This document shows, piece by piece, positions 43,766 to 52,108 of a DNA stretch of 64,000 nucleotides (within the stretch, counting starts at the first letter, position 1; every line of letters starts with the position of its first letter). This DNA comes from Nocardioides sp. NBC_00368 (lineage in GTDB: Bacteria; Actinomycetota; Actinomycetes; Propionibacteriales; Nocardioidaceae): NCBI RefSeq assembly GCF_036090055.1, contig NZ_CP107970.1, positions 5,539,001-5,603,000 of the forward strand. The letters run 5' to 3'. The notes beneath the pieces were generated by a model. The model did no database searches. It worked only from the letters and a program-made list of their open reading frames with translations, and was not told the origin of the DNA. The position numbers and the translations under genes were made by a program.

Positions 43766-44409
43766 GGCGTTCGGGTGCCCATCAGCACCATCGGGACGAT
43801 GTGCGTCCGAGCGAAGGCGCGTAGCTGCTGGGGAGTGGTCAGATCGATCAACGCCTGGGGTGTCAGCAGGTAGGAGTGCACGACCCGCACCAGGAGCTCG
43901 GCGCTCGGCTCCATCCCCTCCGCACTGTCCAGGAGGCCGTCGTCGACGGCCTCCTGGAAGAATCGCATGGTGGCCAACGTGGCCCCGGTGACCAGCAGCG
44001 TCCCCTCGGTGGTCAGCTGCGTCAGCACGGTCTCGGGCTCGGTCTTGAGCATCCGCGCCAGCAGCGAGTGTCCACGGATCTGCTCCATCATCGACGTGAA
44101 GGCCAGCTCGACGCGCTCATCGATCGTGCGGCCTGATCGAGCCTCGTTCGCGACGAGCTCGAAGAGCGCGGTCGCCTCTCGGGTGACCACCGCGTGGATC
44201 ACGGCATCCTTGCCTCCCACACGGCGATAGACCGTCACCCGATCGATGCCGGCCACCCGGGCGATGTCGCCGATCGTCGTGCGCTTGATGCCGTGCTCGA
44301 CGAAGAGCTCCAGCCCCGCGTCCAGGATCCGCTCGATCTCGGGAGCCCGAGGCGAGGGGCCCCCGGACTCGGCCAGCGCGCTCGCTGCTCGGCTCAGCAT
44401 GTCCTTCAT
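43753..44409 (-). CDS. TetR-family regulator
   Basis: 218 residues with an N-terminal HTH (TTIGDIARVAGIDRVTVYRRVGGKDAV region, split motifs IARVAG and VYRRVG) and an all-helical effector domain. A TAGGCT -10 element lies six bases before the ATG (leaderless). Its gene is divergent from the di-iron protein operon, and a strong inverted repeat covers the shared promoter (44431-44459). It is the likely local repressor. Confidence 0.87.
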   Translation of the reverse strand: MKDMLSRAASALAESGGPSPRAPEIERILDAGLELFVEHGIKRTTIGDIARVAGIDRVTVYRRVGGKDAVIHAVVTREATALFELVANEARSGRTIDERVELAFTSMMEQIRGHSLLARMLKTEPETVLTQLTTEGTLLVTGATLATMRFFQEAVDDGLLDSAEGMEPSAELLVRVVHSYLLTPQALIDLTTPQQLRAFARTHIVPMVLMGTRTPQRP

Positions 44410-44430
44410 GGGTCCAGCCTACGCCAACTG

Positions 44431-44464
44431 AACATTGCAACAACCAGTGTTGCATTGTTACAGT
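44431..44464 (+). promoter_or_regulatory. TetR operator over promoter of the di-iron/FMO operon
   Basis: AACATTGCAACA (44431-44442) and TGTTGCATTGTT (44448-44459) form an inverted repeat with 11 of 12 pairs and a 5-bp spacer. A promoter overlaps it: TTGCAA (44435-44440), 18-bp spacer, TACAGT (44459-44464). Binding would block transcription of the plus-strand operon; the regulator is probably the divergent TetR protein. Confidence 0.7.
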
Positions 44465-44492
44465 GGCGGCCATCACAAGCCAAGGAGGATCG

Positions 44493-45380
44493 ATGACCGA
44501 TCTACACACCGACTCAGCGGCGTATCAGGACGAGGCTTTGGCGATCCATGCCCGTGAGGTCCACTTCGACTGGACCGACGTGCCGACCGAGTACATCCCC
44601 GGGCACCCGTACGCCACCCACTTCTGGAACGTCATGCACCTGGTGCTCCCCGAAGGTGAGCGTGCGATGGCCGATGTGCTGGGCCGGGCGCTGCCCGAGA
44701 TCACGGACCCGCGGCTGCAGGAGGAACTGGTCGGGTTCATCGGCCAGGAAGAGACGCACGCCAGCTCGCACGAGTCCTTCCGCATCCATCTGGAGCGGAA
44801 CGGCTTCGACATTCCGAAGATCATGCGGATGATGGAGTTCCTGATGGACCAGGTCTTCGGCGACCACGGCCTCACCGGCCGTGCCGGCGATGCCTGGTTC
44901 AAGGAGCGCCTCGGCATCTACGCCGCCGCCGAGCACTTCACCGCCACGGTGGGGGAGTGGTTGCTGGACAACAAGACCTTCGACGAAATCGGGGTCGACC
45001 CGACGATGCTGGACCTGCTCCGCTGGCACGGCGCCGAGGAGATGGAGCACCGCAACGTCGCCTACGACGTCTTCCAGCACATCGACGGCAGCTACGCGCG
45101 CCGGGTCCGAACCGCAGTTCTGGCCGCCTTCGGGCTGCTCGTGCTGTGGCTCTACATCTCGAGCTGGATGTACGCCAACGATCCGACGACCTCCCGGCGC
45201 CGGATGCCCTGGCCGCTGGCCTTCTTCCTAGGCGTCCGCCGTGGCCTCATGCCGGGTGTGCGGTTCCTCTTCCGGGAGATTCCGCAGTATCTGCGGCCTG
45301 GTTTCCACCCCTCGCAGATGGGCCCGATCGACAAGGCCGTGCGCTACCTGGCGCAGTCTCCGGCCGCGAACGGACACTGA
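44493..45380 (+). CDS. PF10118-type 'metal-dependent hydrolase' with di-iron carboxylate motifs
   Basis: 295 residues. The order E54/E56 - E86xxH89 - E147(H148) - E183xxH186 is the four-helix ferritin-like di-iron fingerprint. A transmembrane helix follows at ~207-226 (TAVLAAFGLLVLWLYISSW), with a basic C-terminal part. The family is annotated as predicted metal-dependent hydrolase, but these ligands plus the adjacent [2Fe-2S] reductase suggest an O2-activating membrane oxygenase (inference). The ATG at 44493 has AAGGAGG upstream. Its stop overlaps the next start (TGATG). Confidence 0.8.
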   Translation: MTDLHTDSAAYQDEALAIHAREVHFDWTDVPTEYIPGHPYATHFWNVMHLVLPEGERAMADVLGRALPEITDPRLQEELVGFIGQEETHASSHESFRIHLERNGFDIPKIMRMMEFLMDQVFGDHGLTGRAGDAWFKERLGIYAAAEHFTATVGEWLLDNKTFDEIGVDPTMLDLLRWHGAEEMEHRNVAYDVFQHIDGSYARRVRTAVLAAFGLLVLWLYISSWMYANDPTTSRRRMPWPLAFFLGVRRGLMPGVRFLFREIPQYLRPGFHPSQMGPIDKAVRYLAQSPAANGH

Positions 45381-46447
45381 TGACCACCATCACGGCTCAC
45401 GAACCCTCGCGCGGGCTCCGCGCGCTGGCGCGCGGCGCGCGGGCGTACTCGACCGTCTTCGCAGCCGGTCCCGCCGCGCCTTACCTGTCCCGCGCCAACC
45501 CGGTCCGCCGGGTCGGCTACGACCTCGATGTCGTCGTCGACGAGCGAACCGAGGAGGCCGACGACGTCGTCAGCCTCACCCTGCGCCACCCCGACGGCGA
45601 CGCGCTACCGCGCTGGCGGCCGGGCGCGCACCTGGACGTGTTCCTGCCCTCGGGCGCCCAGCGGCAGTACTCCCTGTGCGGCGACCCTGCAGATCGCAGC
45701 CGTTATCGCATCGCGGTCCGCCGGATCTCCGACGGTGGCGGCGGCTCCGTGGAGATACACGACCGGGTGCGGGTCGGTGACCGCATCAGGGTGAGAGGTC
45801 CGCGCAATGCCTTCCCCTTCGTCGACGTCGACGACTACCTCTTCGTCGCCGGCGGCATCGGCATCACCCCGATCCTGCCGATGGTGCGGGAGGCCTCGCG
45901 TCGAGGTGCCCGCTGGCGGTTGGTCTACCTCGGCCGCTCGCTCGCGACGATGCCGTTCCTCGACGAGCTGCGGGACGTGCCCGGCGGCCGGCTGGAGGTG
46001 CGACCCGACACCGACTTCGGTGTGCCCGATGCGGCCGAGCTGCTTGCGCTCGCCGAACCCGGCGCGGCGATCTACCTGTGCGGCCCGACGCCGTTGATCG
46101 ACGCCGCCCGCGCGCTCCAGCCGTCGCTGAGCACGACCAGCTCGCTCCACTCCGAGCGGTTCTCGGCGCCGCCTGTCGTGGGCGGCCGCCCCTTCACCGT
46201 ACGCCTCGCCCGGACCGGCGTGACCGTGCCTGTCGACGCCGACGAGTCCGCGCTCGCAGCGATCCGCCGGGCCGTCCCGGGGGTGCGCTACTCCTGCCAG
46301 CAGGGCTTCTGCGGCAGCTGCAAGCACCGGGTGCTCGAGGGCACCGTCGAGCACCGCGACACCAAGTTGCGGCCTGCAGAGCGCGAGACGGAGATGCTCA
46401 TCTGCGTCTCGCGCGCCGAGGGTGACGCGCTCACCATCGACCTGTGA
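45380..46447 (+). CDS. Ferredoxin-NAD(P)H-type oxidoreductase with [2Fe-2S] domain
   Basis: 355 residues: an FAD/FMN-binding beta barrel with RQYSLCGDP, an NAD(P)-binding domain (FVAGGIGITPILPM, and YLCGPTPLI), and a C-terminal plant-type [2Fe-2S] domain, C-x4-C-x2-C in CQQGFCGSC with the fourth Cys in LICVSRA. It is of the phthalate-dioxygenase-reductase/VanB layout. It probably delivers electrons to the di-iron protein encoded just upstream, with which it is translationally coupled. Confidence 0.92.
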   Translation: MTTITAHEPSRGLRALARGARAYSTVFAAGPAAPYLSRANPVRRVGYDLDVVVDERTEEADDVVSLTLRHPDGDALPRWRPGAHLDVFLPSGAQRQYSLCGDPADRSRYRIAVRRISDGGGGSVEIHDRVRVGDRIRVRGPRNAFPFVDVDDYLFVAGGIGITPILPMVREASRRGARWRLVYLGRSLATMPFLDELRDVPGGRLEVRPDTDFGVPDAAELLALAEPGAAIYLCGPTPLIDAARALQPSLSTTSSLHSERFSAPPVVGGRPFTVRLARTGVTVPVDADESALAAIRRAVPGVRYSCQQGFCGSCKHRVLEGTVEHRDTKLRPAERETEMLICVSRAEGDALTIDL

Positions 46448-46461
46448 TCCGGAGGACTGTC

Positions 46462-47949
46462 ATGAACCAGCATCTACATGTTGCCGTGATCGGGGCCGGC
46501 TTCGGCGGTCTCTGCACGGCGATCAGGCTCAAGCAGGAGGGGATCGACGACTTCGTCGTGCTCGAGAAGGCCGGTGAGGTCGGTGGCACCTGGCAGGTCA
46601 ACACCTACCCGGGGGCCCAGTGCGACGTGCCGTCGCTGATCTACTCCTTCTCGTTCGCCCCCAACCCCGACTGGAGCCGGCTCTACCCGCTCCAGGAGGA
46701 GATCCAGGCCTACCTGCACCGGTGCGCCGTGGACTTCGGTGTCCTGCCACACATCCGGTTCGACACCGAGGTCACGGATGCGTCCTGGGACGATCTGGCC
46801 GGCCGGTGGAACGTCTCGACAACCGAGGGCAACCTGACCGCCACGGTGCTCGTCGGCGCGGTCGGACCGTTCAGCGCGCCCTCGGTGCCGGACCTGCCTG
46901 GCCTGGACACGTTCGCGGGGACTGTCTTCCACTCCCAGGGATGGGAGCACGACCACGACCTGGCCGGCGAGCGCGTCGGAGTGATCGGGACCGGCGCCTC
47001 GGCGGTGCAGTTCATCCCCCGCATCCAGCCACAGGTCGCCCACCTGACCGTCTTCCAGCGCACGCCCACCTGGATCCTGCCTCACCCGGACCGTCCGGTC
47101 GGCGATGGTGTCCGGGCGCTCTACAGTCGCTTTCCTCGTGCCCAGGCGGCCGCTCGGAAGACCTGGGAGCTCGCCTTCGAGGCGATGGTGCCCGGGTTCA
47201 TCCACGAGCCGTTGCTGCAGAAGCCGCTCGAGGCGCTCGGTCGTGGCCTGCTCCGCAAGCAGGTCGCCGACCCAGAGCTCCGCGCCCGGCTCACCCCGTC
47301 CTACGCCGTCGGGTGCAAGCGGCCCACCTTCTCCAACGCCTACTACCCGGCGCTGACTGCCGACAACACCGACGTCGTCAGCGACGGCATCGTCGAGATC
47401 AACGAGCGCGGCATCATCACCGCCGACGGGCGTCAGCACGAGCTCGACACGATCATCCTCGGCACCGGATTCAAGATGGTCGATCACCCGGCCTTCGACC
47501 TGATGCACGGCCGCGACGGAGTACGCCTGGGCGATGTGTGGCGGAAGGGGGAGATGTCGGCCTACCTGGGCACCGCGGTGCACGGCTTCCCGAACCTGTT
47601 CCTGATCCTCGGCCCCAACTCCGGCGTCTACACCTCGGCGGTGATCACCATTGAGGCGCAGGTGCACTACATCCTGGAAGCGCTGCGCGCGATCGACGAG
47701 CACGACCTGATCAGCCTGGAGCCCTCCGCGACCGCGCAAGAGCGGTTCGTCTCGTGGGTCGATCGCGGGCTGCGCAGGTCCGTGTTCGTGGCAGGTGGCT
47801 GCCAGAGCTACTACCTCAGCCCCTCGGGCCGGAACTTCACCCACTACCCGGGCTTCTCGGCGAGCTTCCGGGCCCGGACCCGCAAGGTCGACCTCGCCGA
47901 CTACGTCGTGCGGGACCGGCAAGCCGCGCCGATAGGAGCCGACGCATGA
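46462..47949 (+). CDS. Flavin-containing (Baeyer-Villiger-like) monooxygenase
   Basis: 495 residues. The N-terminal FAD site is G11-A-G-F-G-G16 with EKAGEVGGTWQVNTYPG. The FMO/BVMO identifying motif appears as FAGTVFHSQGWEHD (FxGxxxHxxxW, followed by E), and the second Rossmann site is VIGTGASAVQF. It is close to mycobacterial MymA (Rv3083) in type. It oxidises lipophilic ketones or sulfur/nitrogen groups; the real substrate is unknown. GGAGG precedes the ATG, and the end overlaps the following SDR start. Confidence 0.9.
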   Translation: MNQHLHVAVIGAGFGGLCTAIRLKQEGIDDFVVLEKAGEVGGTWQVNTYPGAQCDVPSLIYSFSFAPNPDWSRLYPLQEEIQAYLHRCAVDFGVLPHIRFDTEVTDASWDDLAGRWNVSTTEGNLTATVLVGAVGPFSAPSVPDLPGLDTFAGTVFHSQGWEHDHDLAGERVGVIGTGASAVQFIPRIQPQVAHLTVFQRTPTWILPHPDRPVGDGVRALYSRFPRAQAAARKTWELAFEAMVPGFIHEPLLQKPLEALGRGLLRKQVADPELRARLTPSYAVGCKRPTFSNAYYPALTADNTDVVSDGIVEINERGIITADGRQHELDTIILGTGFKMVDHPAFDLMHGRDGVRLGDVWRKGEMSAYLGTAVHGFPNLFLILGPNSGVYTSAVITIEAQVHYILEALRAIDEHDLISLEPSATAQERFVSWVDRGLRRSVFVAGGCQSYYLSPSGRNFTHYPGFSASFRARTRKVDLADYVVRDRQAAPIGADA

Positions 47950-48839
47950 AGCGCCCGGCAACCAGCAGGTTCGACGTACGTGACCGGGTCGCGCTGGTCA
48001 CCGGCGCCGGGTCCGGCATCGGGCGTGCGCTCGCGCGCCTGCTGCACGAGCGGGGCGCCTGGGTAGCGCTGGTCGACGTGAACCCGACCGGCCTCGAGCT
48101 CGTCCGTGCCACCGTCGGTCCCAGACGCGTCAGTGTCCACGTCGCCGACGTCACAGACCGGACGCGGATGTCCGAGGTCGTCGCAGAGGCGATCGATCAG
48201 CACGGCCGCTTGGATCTCGTGGTCGCCAACGCAGGCGTCACTCCCGCCCCGGCGACCATCACCACGATGGACCTCGCCGACTACGACCGCGTCGTGGCGA
48301 TCAACCAGACCGGCGTGCTCAACACCGTGCAACCGGCCCTCCCCGAGGTCATCGCCCGTCAGGGGCATGTTGTCGTGGTCGCCTCCTGTGCAGCGTTCTC
48401 ACCGGGCGTCGGCGGGGTCGCCTACATGTCGAGCAAGGCCGCGGCCGAGCAGATCGGGCGTGCGCTGAAGATCGAGCTGGCCCCGCACGGTGCGTCGGCC
48501 GGGGTGGCCTACTTCGGCTTCGTCGAGACGCCGTTGGCCACCGCGACCCTCGACGACGACCCGACCGGCCGCAAGCTCGACGAGCTGCTCGGCTGGCCGC
48601 TCAACCACCGCATCTCCGCCGAGGCCGCGGCGACGTCGATCGCCGATGGCATCGCTTCTCGGGCCGGCGCGACCTACGCACCCAGACGCTGGTTGCCCTA
48701 CTCGATGCTGCGCGGGGTGCTCAACCCGGGCATGGACCAGGTGCTCGTCCGAGACCGGCGCGTGCACGACCTGGTCCGTGAGCTCGAGACCCGTCGCCCC
48801 CCGGGCGACCCGCTGAAACCCGACAACGTTCAGAGGTAG
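47946..48839 (+). CDS. Short-chain dehydrogenase/reductase
   Basis: 297 residues: TGAGSGIG cofactor site (residues ~19-26), VANAG, and the catalytic YMSSK following the Ser in VVASCAAFSPG. This classical SDR has a C-terminal extension (YSMLRGVLNPG) typical of the mymA-type dehydrogenases (Rv3085-like). It is coupled to the monooxygenase gene by an ATGA overlap. Confidence 0.9.
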   Translation: MKRPATSRFDVRDRVALVTGAGSGIGRALARLLHERGAWVALVDVNPTGLELVRATVGPRRVSVHVADVTDRTRMSEVVAEAIDQHGRLDLVVANAGVTPAPATITTMDLADYDRVVAINQTGVLNTVQPALPEVIARQGHVVVVASCAAFSPGVGGVAYMSSKAAAEQIGRALKIELAPHGASAGVAYFGFVETPLATATLDDDPTGRKLDELLGWPLNHRISAEAAATSIADGIASRAGATYAPRRWLPYSMLRGVLNPGMDQVLVRDRRVHDLVRELETRRPPGDPLKPDNVQR

Positions 48840-48842
48840 CAC

Positions 48843-50234
48843 ATGAAGATCAAGTACGTCTCGCCCCTCGATGCCGCGTTCATGATGGTCGAACGCGACG
48901 ACATGCCCTGGCACATCGCCAACCTCATGCTGTTCACGAAGCCGTCCGGCGCCGCCCCCGACTTCGTGCCCGCACTGCGCGAGCAGATGCGCGGTCAGAG
49001 CGTGGTCGCGCCTTACGACCAGGCGCCTGCCTTCCCCAGCGCCCGATGGGTTCCCCTTCAACGCCGGGTCGAAGAGATCGACTTCGACCATCATGTCCGG
49101 TTGCACACGCTTCCCGACGGCGCCGACGATCAGGACCTGCTGGCACTCGTCTCCGAGATACACGGCGAGGGTCTCGACCCCAGGCACCCGTCCTGGGAGA
49201 TGCACCTGATCGACGGGGTCTCAGGCAGCCGGTTCGGCATCTTCATGAAGCTCCACCACTCGATCCTCGACGGCGTCACCGGGATGCGGCGAATGTTGCG
49301 CTGGCTCACGACCGACCCGACCGACCTCGCCCGCCCAGCGATCTTCTCGGTCGGCCCGGACGCGCTCACCGCGACGCGCGATGTGCCGACCCTGAAGGAG
49401 CGCGTCCGTCGCAGGTCCGTCGCGGTGGCTGAGTTGTCCCGAAACGTGTCGCAGCTGTTCCGCAAGGAGTTCGACGGCCAGCCGCTCGCAGCGCCGTACG
49501 GCGTGCCCAAGACCGTGTGGTCCGGTCCCGTTTCTCGTGGCCGCAGCGTCTCCTATCGGTCCTTCGAGCTCAACGAGCTCAAGGTAGTCGCGCGGGCGCA
49601 CGGCGTCGGCGTCAGCGATCTGGTGCTCTACATGTGCGGCAGTGCCCTGCGCACCTACCTCCTCGCCCACGGAGACGTGCCTGCTCGATCGCTCACTGCG
49701 GGTGCCCCGTTCAACATTCGAGCCGAAGGTGATGAACGTCCAGGCTCCTCATTCGCCTTCCTGACCGTCGACCTCGGCACCGACATCGCCGACGCCCGCG
49801 AGCGGCTTTCCCGGGTCAAGGCGTCGAACGACTCCAGCAAGGCCCAGGTGGCCACGCTCGGTCCCGAGGCCCTCGCGTTGCAGACCGTCGTCGCCAACGG
49901 CCCGATGATCGCCACGATGGCGATGGGGATGCGCGGCAAGACCCTGCCCGCGTTCGGCGTGGTCGTCTCCAACGTGCCGGGACCACCCGAGCTGCTCTAC
50001 CTCAACGGTGCCCGGCTGGACGCGATGATCCCGATCTCGATCCCGATGCACAACAGCCCCTTCAACATGACCTGCATCGGCTACGACGGAAAGATGACGT
50101 TCGGCGTCGCGGCAGCCAGCGAACAGGTCGTCGACGTGGACTTGATCACCGAAGGGCTAGCATCGGCCCTCGACGAGCTCCGTGGCGTCGAGCCGAGCGT
50201 GACACGAGGAGCGGATGGATCGGTGAAGCCATGA
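48843..50234 (+). CDS. Wax ester synthase/diacylglycerol acyltransferase
   Basis: 463 residues with the acyltransferase motif HHSILDG at 138-144, PFNIR, NVPGPPELLYLNGARL and the C-terminal NSPFNMTCIGYDGKMTFG family blocks. It esterifies fatty acyl-CoA to a long-chain alcohol or diacylglycerol, forming storage lipids. It lies three bases after the SDR stop codon and belongs to the same operon. Its product might be made from intermediates of the oxidation genes (inference). Confidence 0.92.
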   Translation: MKIKYVSPLDAAFMMVERDDMPWHIANLMLFTKPSGAAPDFVPALREQMRGQSVVAPYDQAPAFPSARWVPLQRRVEEIDFDHHVRLHTLPDGADDQDLLALVSEIHGEGLDPRHPSWEMHLIDGVSGSRFGIFMKLHHSILDGVTGMRRMLRWLTTDPTDLARPAIFSVGPDALTATRDVPTLKERVRRRSVAVAELSRNVSQLFRKEFDGQPLAAPYGVPKTVWSGPVSRGRSVSYRSFELNELKVVARAHGVGVSDLVLYMCGSALRTYLLAHGDVPARSLTAGAPFNIRAEGDERPGSSFAFLTVDLGTDIADARERLSRVKASNDSSKAQVATLGPEALALQTVVANGPMIATMAMGMRGKTLPAFGVVVSNVPGPPELLYLNGARLDAMIPISIPMHNSPFNMTCIGYDGKMTFGVAAASEQVVDVDLITEGLASALDELRGVEPSVTRGADGSVKP

Positions 50235-51001
50235 ACACGAACGAGCCGGGTGTCGAGCTGAGCATCGACGGCGCTGTCGCGACCGTGCTGCTGGATCGTC
50301 CTGAGGTACGCAACGCACAGCATCCGGCGATGTGGGCGGCGATCGCGTCGTTCCTCGAGTCGCTCCCGGACGAGGTCCGGGTCGTCGTGGTGCGTGGGGC
50401 GGGTGGCACGTTCTCGGCAGGGCTGGACCTGTCGCTGGTCGACCCGGGGCAGGGCGAGGTGGAGGGCAGTCTGGTCGCGACGCTGGCGCGTAGCGACCAG
50501 GAGGTCGTCGATCTGATCGGCGACTACCAGCGGCCGTTCGTGGCGCTGGCCGACCCGAGGTTCATCTCGATCGCAGTCGTCGACGGGTACGCGATCGGGG
50601 CCGGTTTCCAGATGGCGCTGGCGTGCGATCTGCGGATCATGGCCGAGGACGCCTGGGTCTGCATGAAGGAGCCGGCGCTGGGGCTGGTCCCCGATCTGGC
50701 CGGCACCAAGCCGCTGGTCGAGGCCGTGGGCTTCTCGCGAGCCCTGGAGATCTGCGCCACCGCGCGCAAGGTGGGTGCGCACGAGGCCGAACGGATCGGG
50801 CTGGCGCAGAGCGTGGTGCCGGCGGTCGAGCTGGACTCGACCCTCACCGAGCTGGTCGCGTCGCTCGTGGCTCACGACGCGACCGCGGTGCGGCGTACGC
50901 ATGAGCTGCTGGCGGCCGCGCCCGGCCGTAGCCTCGACGAGCAGCGCCTGGCCGAGCGCACCGCTCAGGTGGGACGGCTCCGCGCGATGCTCGGTCGCTG
51001 A
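50231..51001 (+). CDS. Enoyl-CoA hydratase
   Basis: 256 residues of the crotonase family: LDRPEVRNAQHPAM, VRGAGGTFSAGLDLSLV (oxyanion), VDGYAIGAGFQMALACDLR. The expected catalytic Glu region is MKEPALGLVPD. The start overlaps the WS/DGAT stop (ATGA). It is the last gene of the operon started at 44493. Confidence 0.87.
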   Translation: MNTNEPGVELSIDGAVATVLLDRPEVRNAQHPAMWAAIASFLESLPDEVRVVVVRGAGGTFSAGLDLSLVDPGQGEVEGSLVATLARSDQEVVDLIGDYQRPFVALADPRFISIAVVDGYAIGAGFQMALACDLRIMAEDAWVCMKEPALGLVPDLAGTKPLVEAVGFSRALEICATARKVGAHEAERIGLAQSVVPAVELDSTLTELVASLVAHDATAVRRTHELLAAAPGRSLDEQRLAERTAQVGRLRAMLGR

Positions 51002-51015
51002 GCCGGCTACGCCGG

Positions 51016-51600
51016 CTAGGACACAGGCCGGCCGTTGTCCACGAACTCGATCCCGAGGGCCAGCTGCCGCAACCGGGTGCCGAACCAGGCGGCTGCCAGG
51101 CAGATGACGAGGTACATCGAGATCGCCTGGGTCGCGTAGTTGGGGTAGTGGAGCACCCAGACCACGTGGTCCTCGGGCGATGCCGGGTCGGCCCAGATGT
51201 AGGGCATCATCCAGGCGATGAAACCGCCGGCCAGCTGGGACGCGACGAAGATCAGCAGGGCCTCGCCGGCACGCCCCCACCACTGACGGGGCAGTTCGCG
51301 GCGCAGTGCGGGGCCCACCTTGCGGACGAGTCCGGGGCGCCAGCCGACGCCGGGTGCGACCCGCGCCGAGAGCCGTGGCGAGACCGCGATCAGGAAGAAG
51401 GACAGGGCCAGGAACGCCGCGATGCCGAACGAGGTGATCCCGGGCACCAGGGCGACCCGGCTGCGCATGAGCCCCGGGGTCAGCAGCAGCGCGGCCAGCG
51501 GAGCCCCCACGACCAGGGCGGCGAGATAGCACCGGAGCAGGGCACCGGCGAAGGTGAGGGAACCAGCGGATGTCCGGGGTGGCGAGAGCTCGATCTGCAT
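51016..51600 (-). CDS. Membrane protein of unknown function
   Basis: 194 residues with four to five transmembrane helices, a basic loop (RKVGPALRRELPRQWWGRAGE) and no recognised domain. The ATG has a TAGCCT element (51607-51612) six bases upstream, suggesting leaderless transcription. It is divergent from a MarR gene, with a MarR-like palindrome in the shared promoter, so it is a probable target of that regulator. Confidence 0.7.
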   Translation of the reverse strand: MQIELSPPRTSAGSLTFAGALLRCYLAALVVGAPLAALLLTPGLMRSRVALVPGITSFGIAAFLALSFFLIAVSPRLSARVAPGVGWRPGLVRKVGPALRRELPRQWWGRAGEALLIFVASQLAGGFIAWMMPYIWADPASPEDHVVWVLHYPNYATQAISMYLVICLAAAWFGTRLRQLALGIEFVDNGRPVS

Positions 51601-51620
51601 GGAAGCAGGCTAGCCTGTTA

Positions 51621-51636
51621 TTTCACTTTGGTGAAA
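51621..51636. promoter_or_regulatory. Palindromic MarR-type operator
   Basis: TTTCAC-TTTG-GTGAAA is an inverted repeat (6-bp arms, 4-bp spacer) in the 54-base gap between the divergent membrane protein and MarR genes. It overlaps the likely promoter and suits a winged-helix dimer. Confidence 0.65.
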
Positions 51637-51654
51637 CAAATTTGAGGGGTTCAC

Positions 51655-52101
51655 ATGTCGGAGGACGGCGACCGGCTCGGCGCTGAGCTCAGCCTCCGCG
51701 TGGTGATGTTCCACGAGGCCATCGCCCGCCGGCTGGGGGTCAGCAACAGCGAGCACAAGATGCTCGATCTCGTCGCCCGCCATCCCGGCGGCATCACCCC
51801 GGGCGAGCTCTCGGCCGCCACCGGTCTGAGCAATGCGGCGGTCACCAAGATCATCGACAAGCTGGTCGATGCGGACTACGTACGTCGCGAGCGCAGCACC
51901 CGCGACCGCCGGTCGTTCCGGATCCACACCACCGCGCACTTCCAGCAGACCTCGCGTCCGACGGCGGCCGGGCTCGCCCGGCGGATCGAGCAGATGAACG
52001 AAGGCTTCGACCAGGACGAGCTCGCCGCCATCGGGCGCTGGGTCGCGGGAGTGATCGACGCGCTCCGCCTCGAGACCGAGCGACTGGAGTCCGGTGACTG
52101 A
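51655..52101 (+). CDS. MarR-family regulator
   Basis: 148 residues with the winged helix-turn-helix GITPGELSAATGLSNAAVTKIIDKLVDADYV (HTH core ELSAATGLSNAAVTKI) and the wing RRERSTRDRRSFRI. N- and C-terminal helices form the dimer interface. It is separated by 54 bases from the divergent membrane protein gene and has a palindromic operator in between. The effector is unknown. Confidence 0.87.
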   Translation: MSEDGDRLGAELSLRVVMFHEAIARRLGVSNSEHKMLDLVARHPGGITPGELSAATGLSNAAVTKIIDKLVDADYVRRERSTRDRRSFRIHTTAHFQQTSRPTAAGLARRIEQMNEGFDQDELAAIGRWVAGVIDALRLETERLESGD

Positions 52102-52108
52102 GAAGCGC

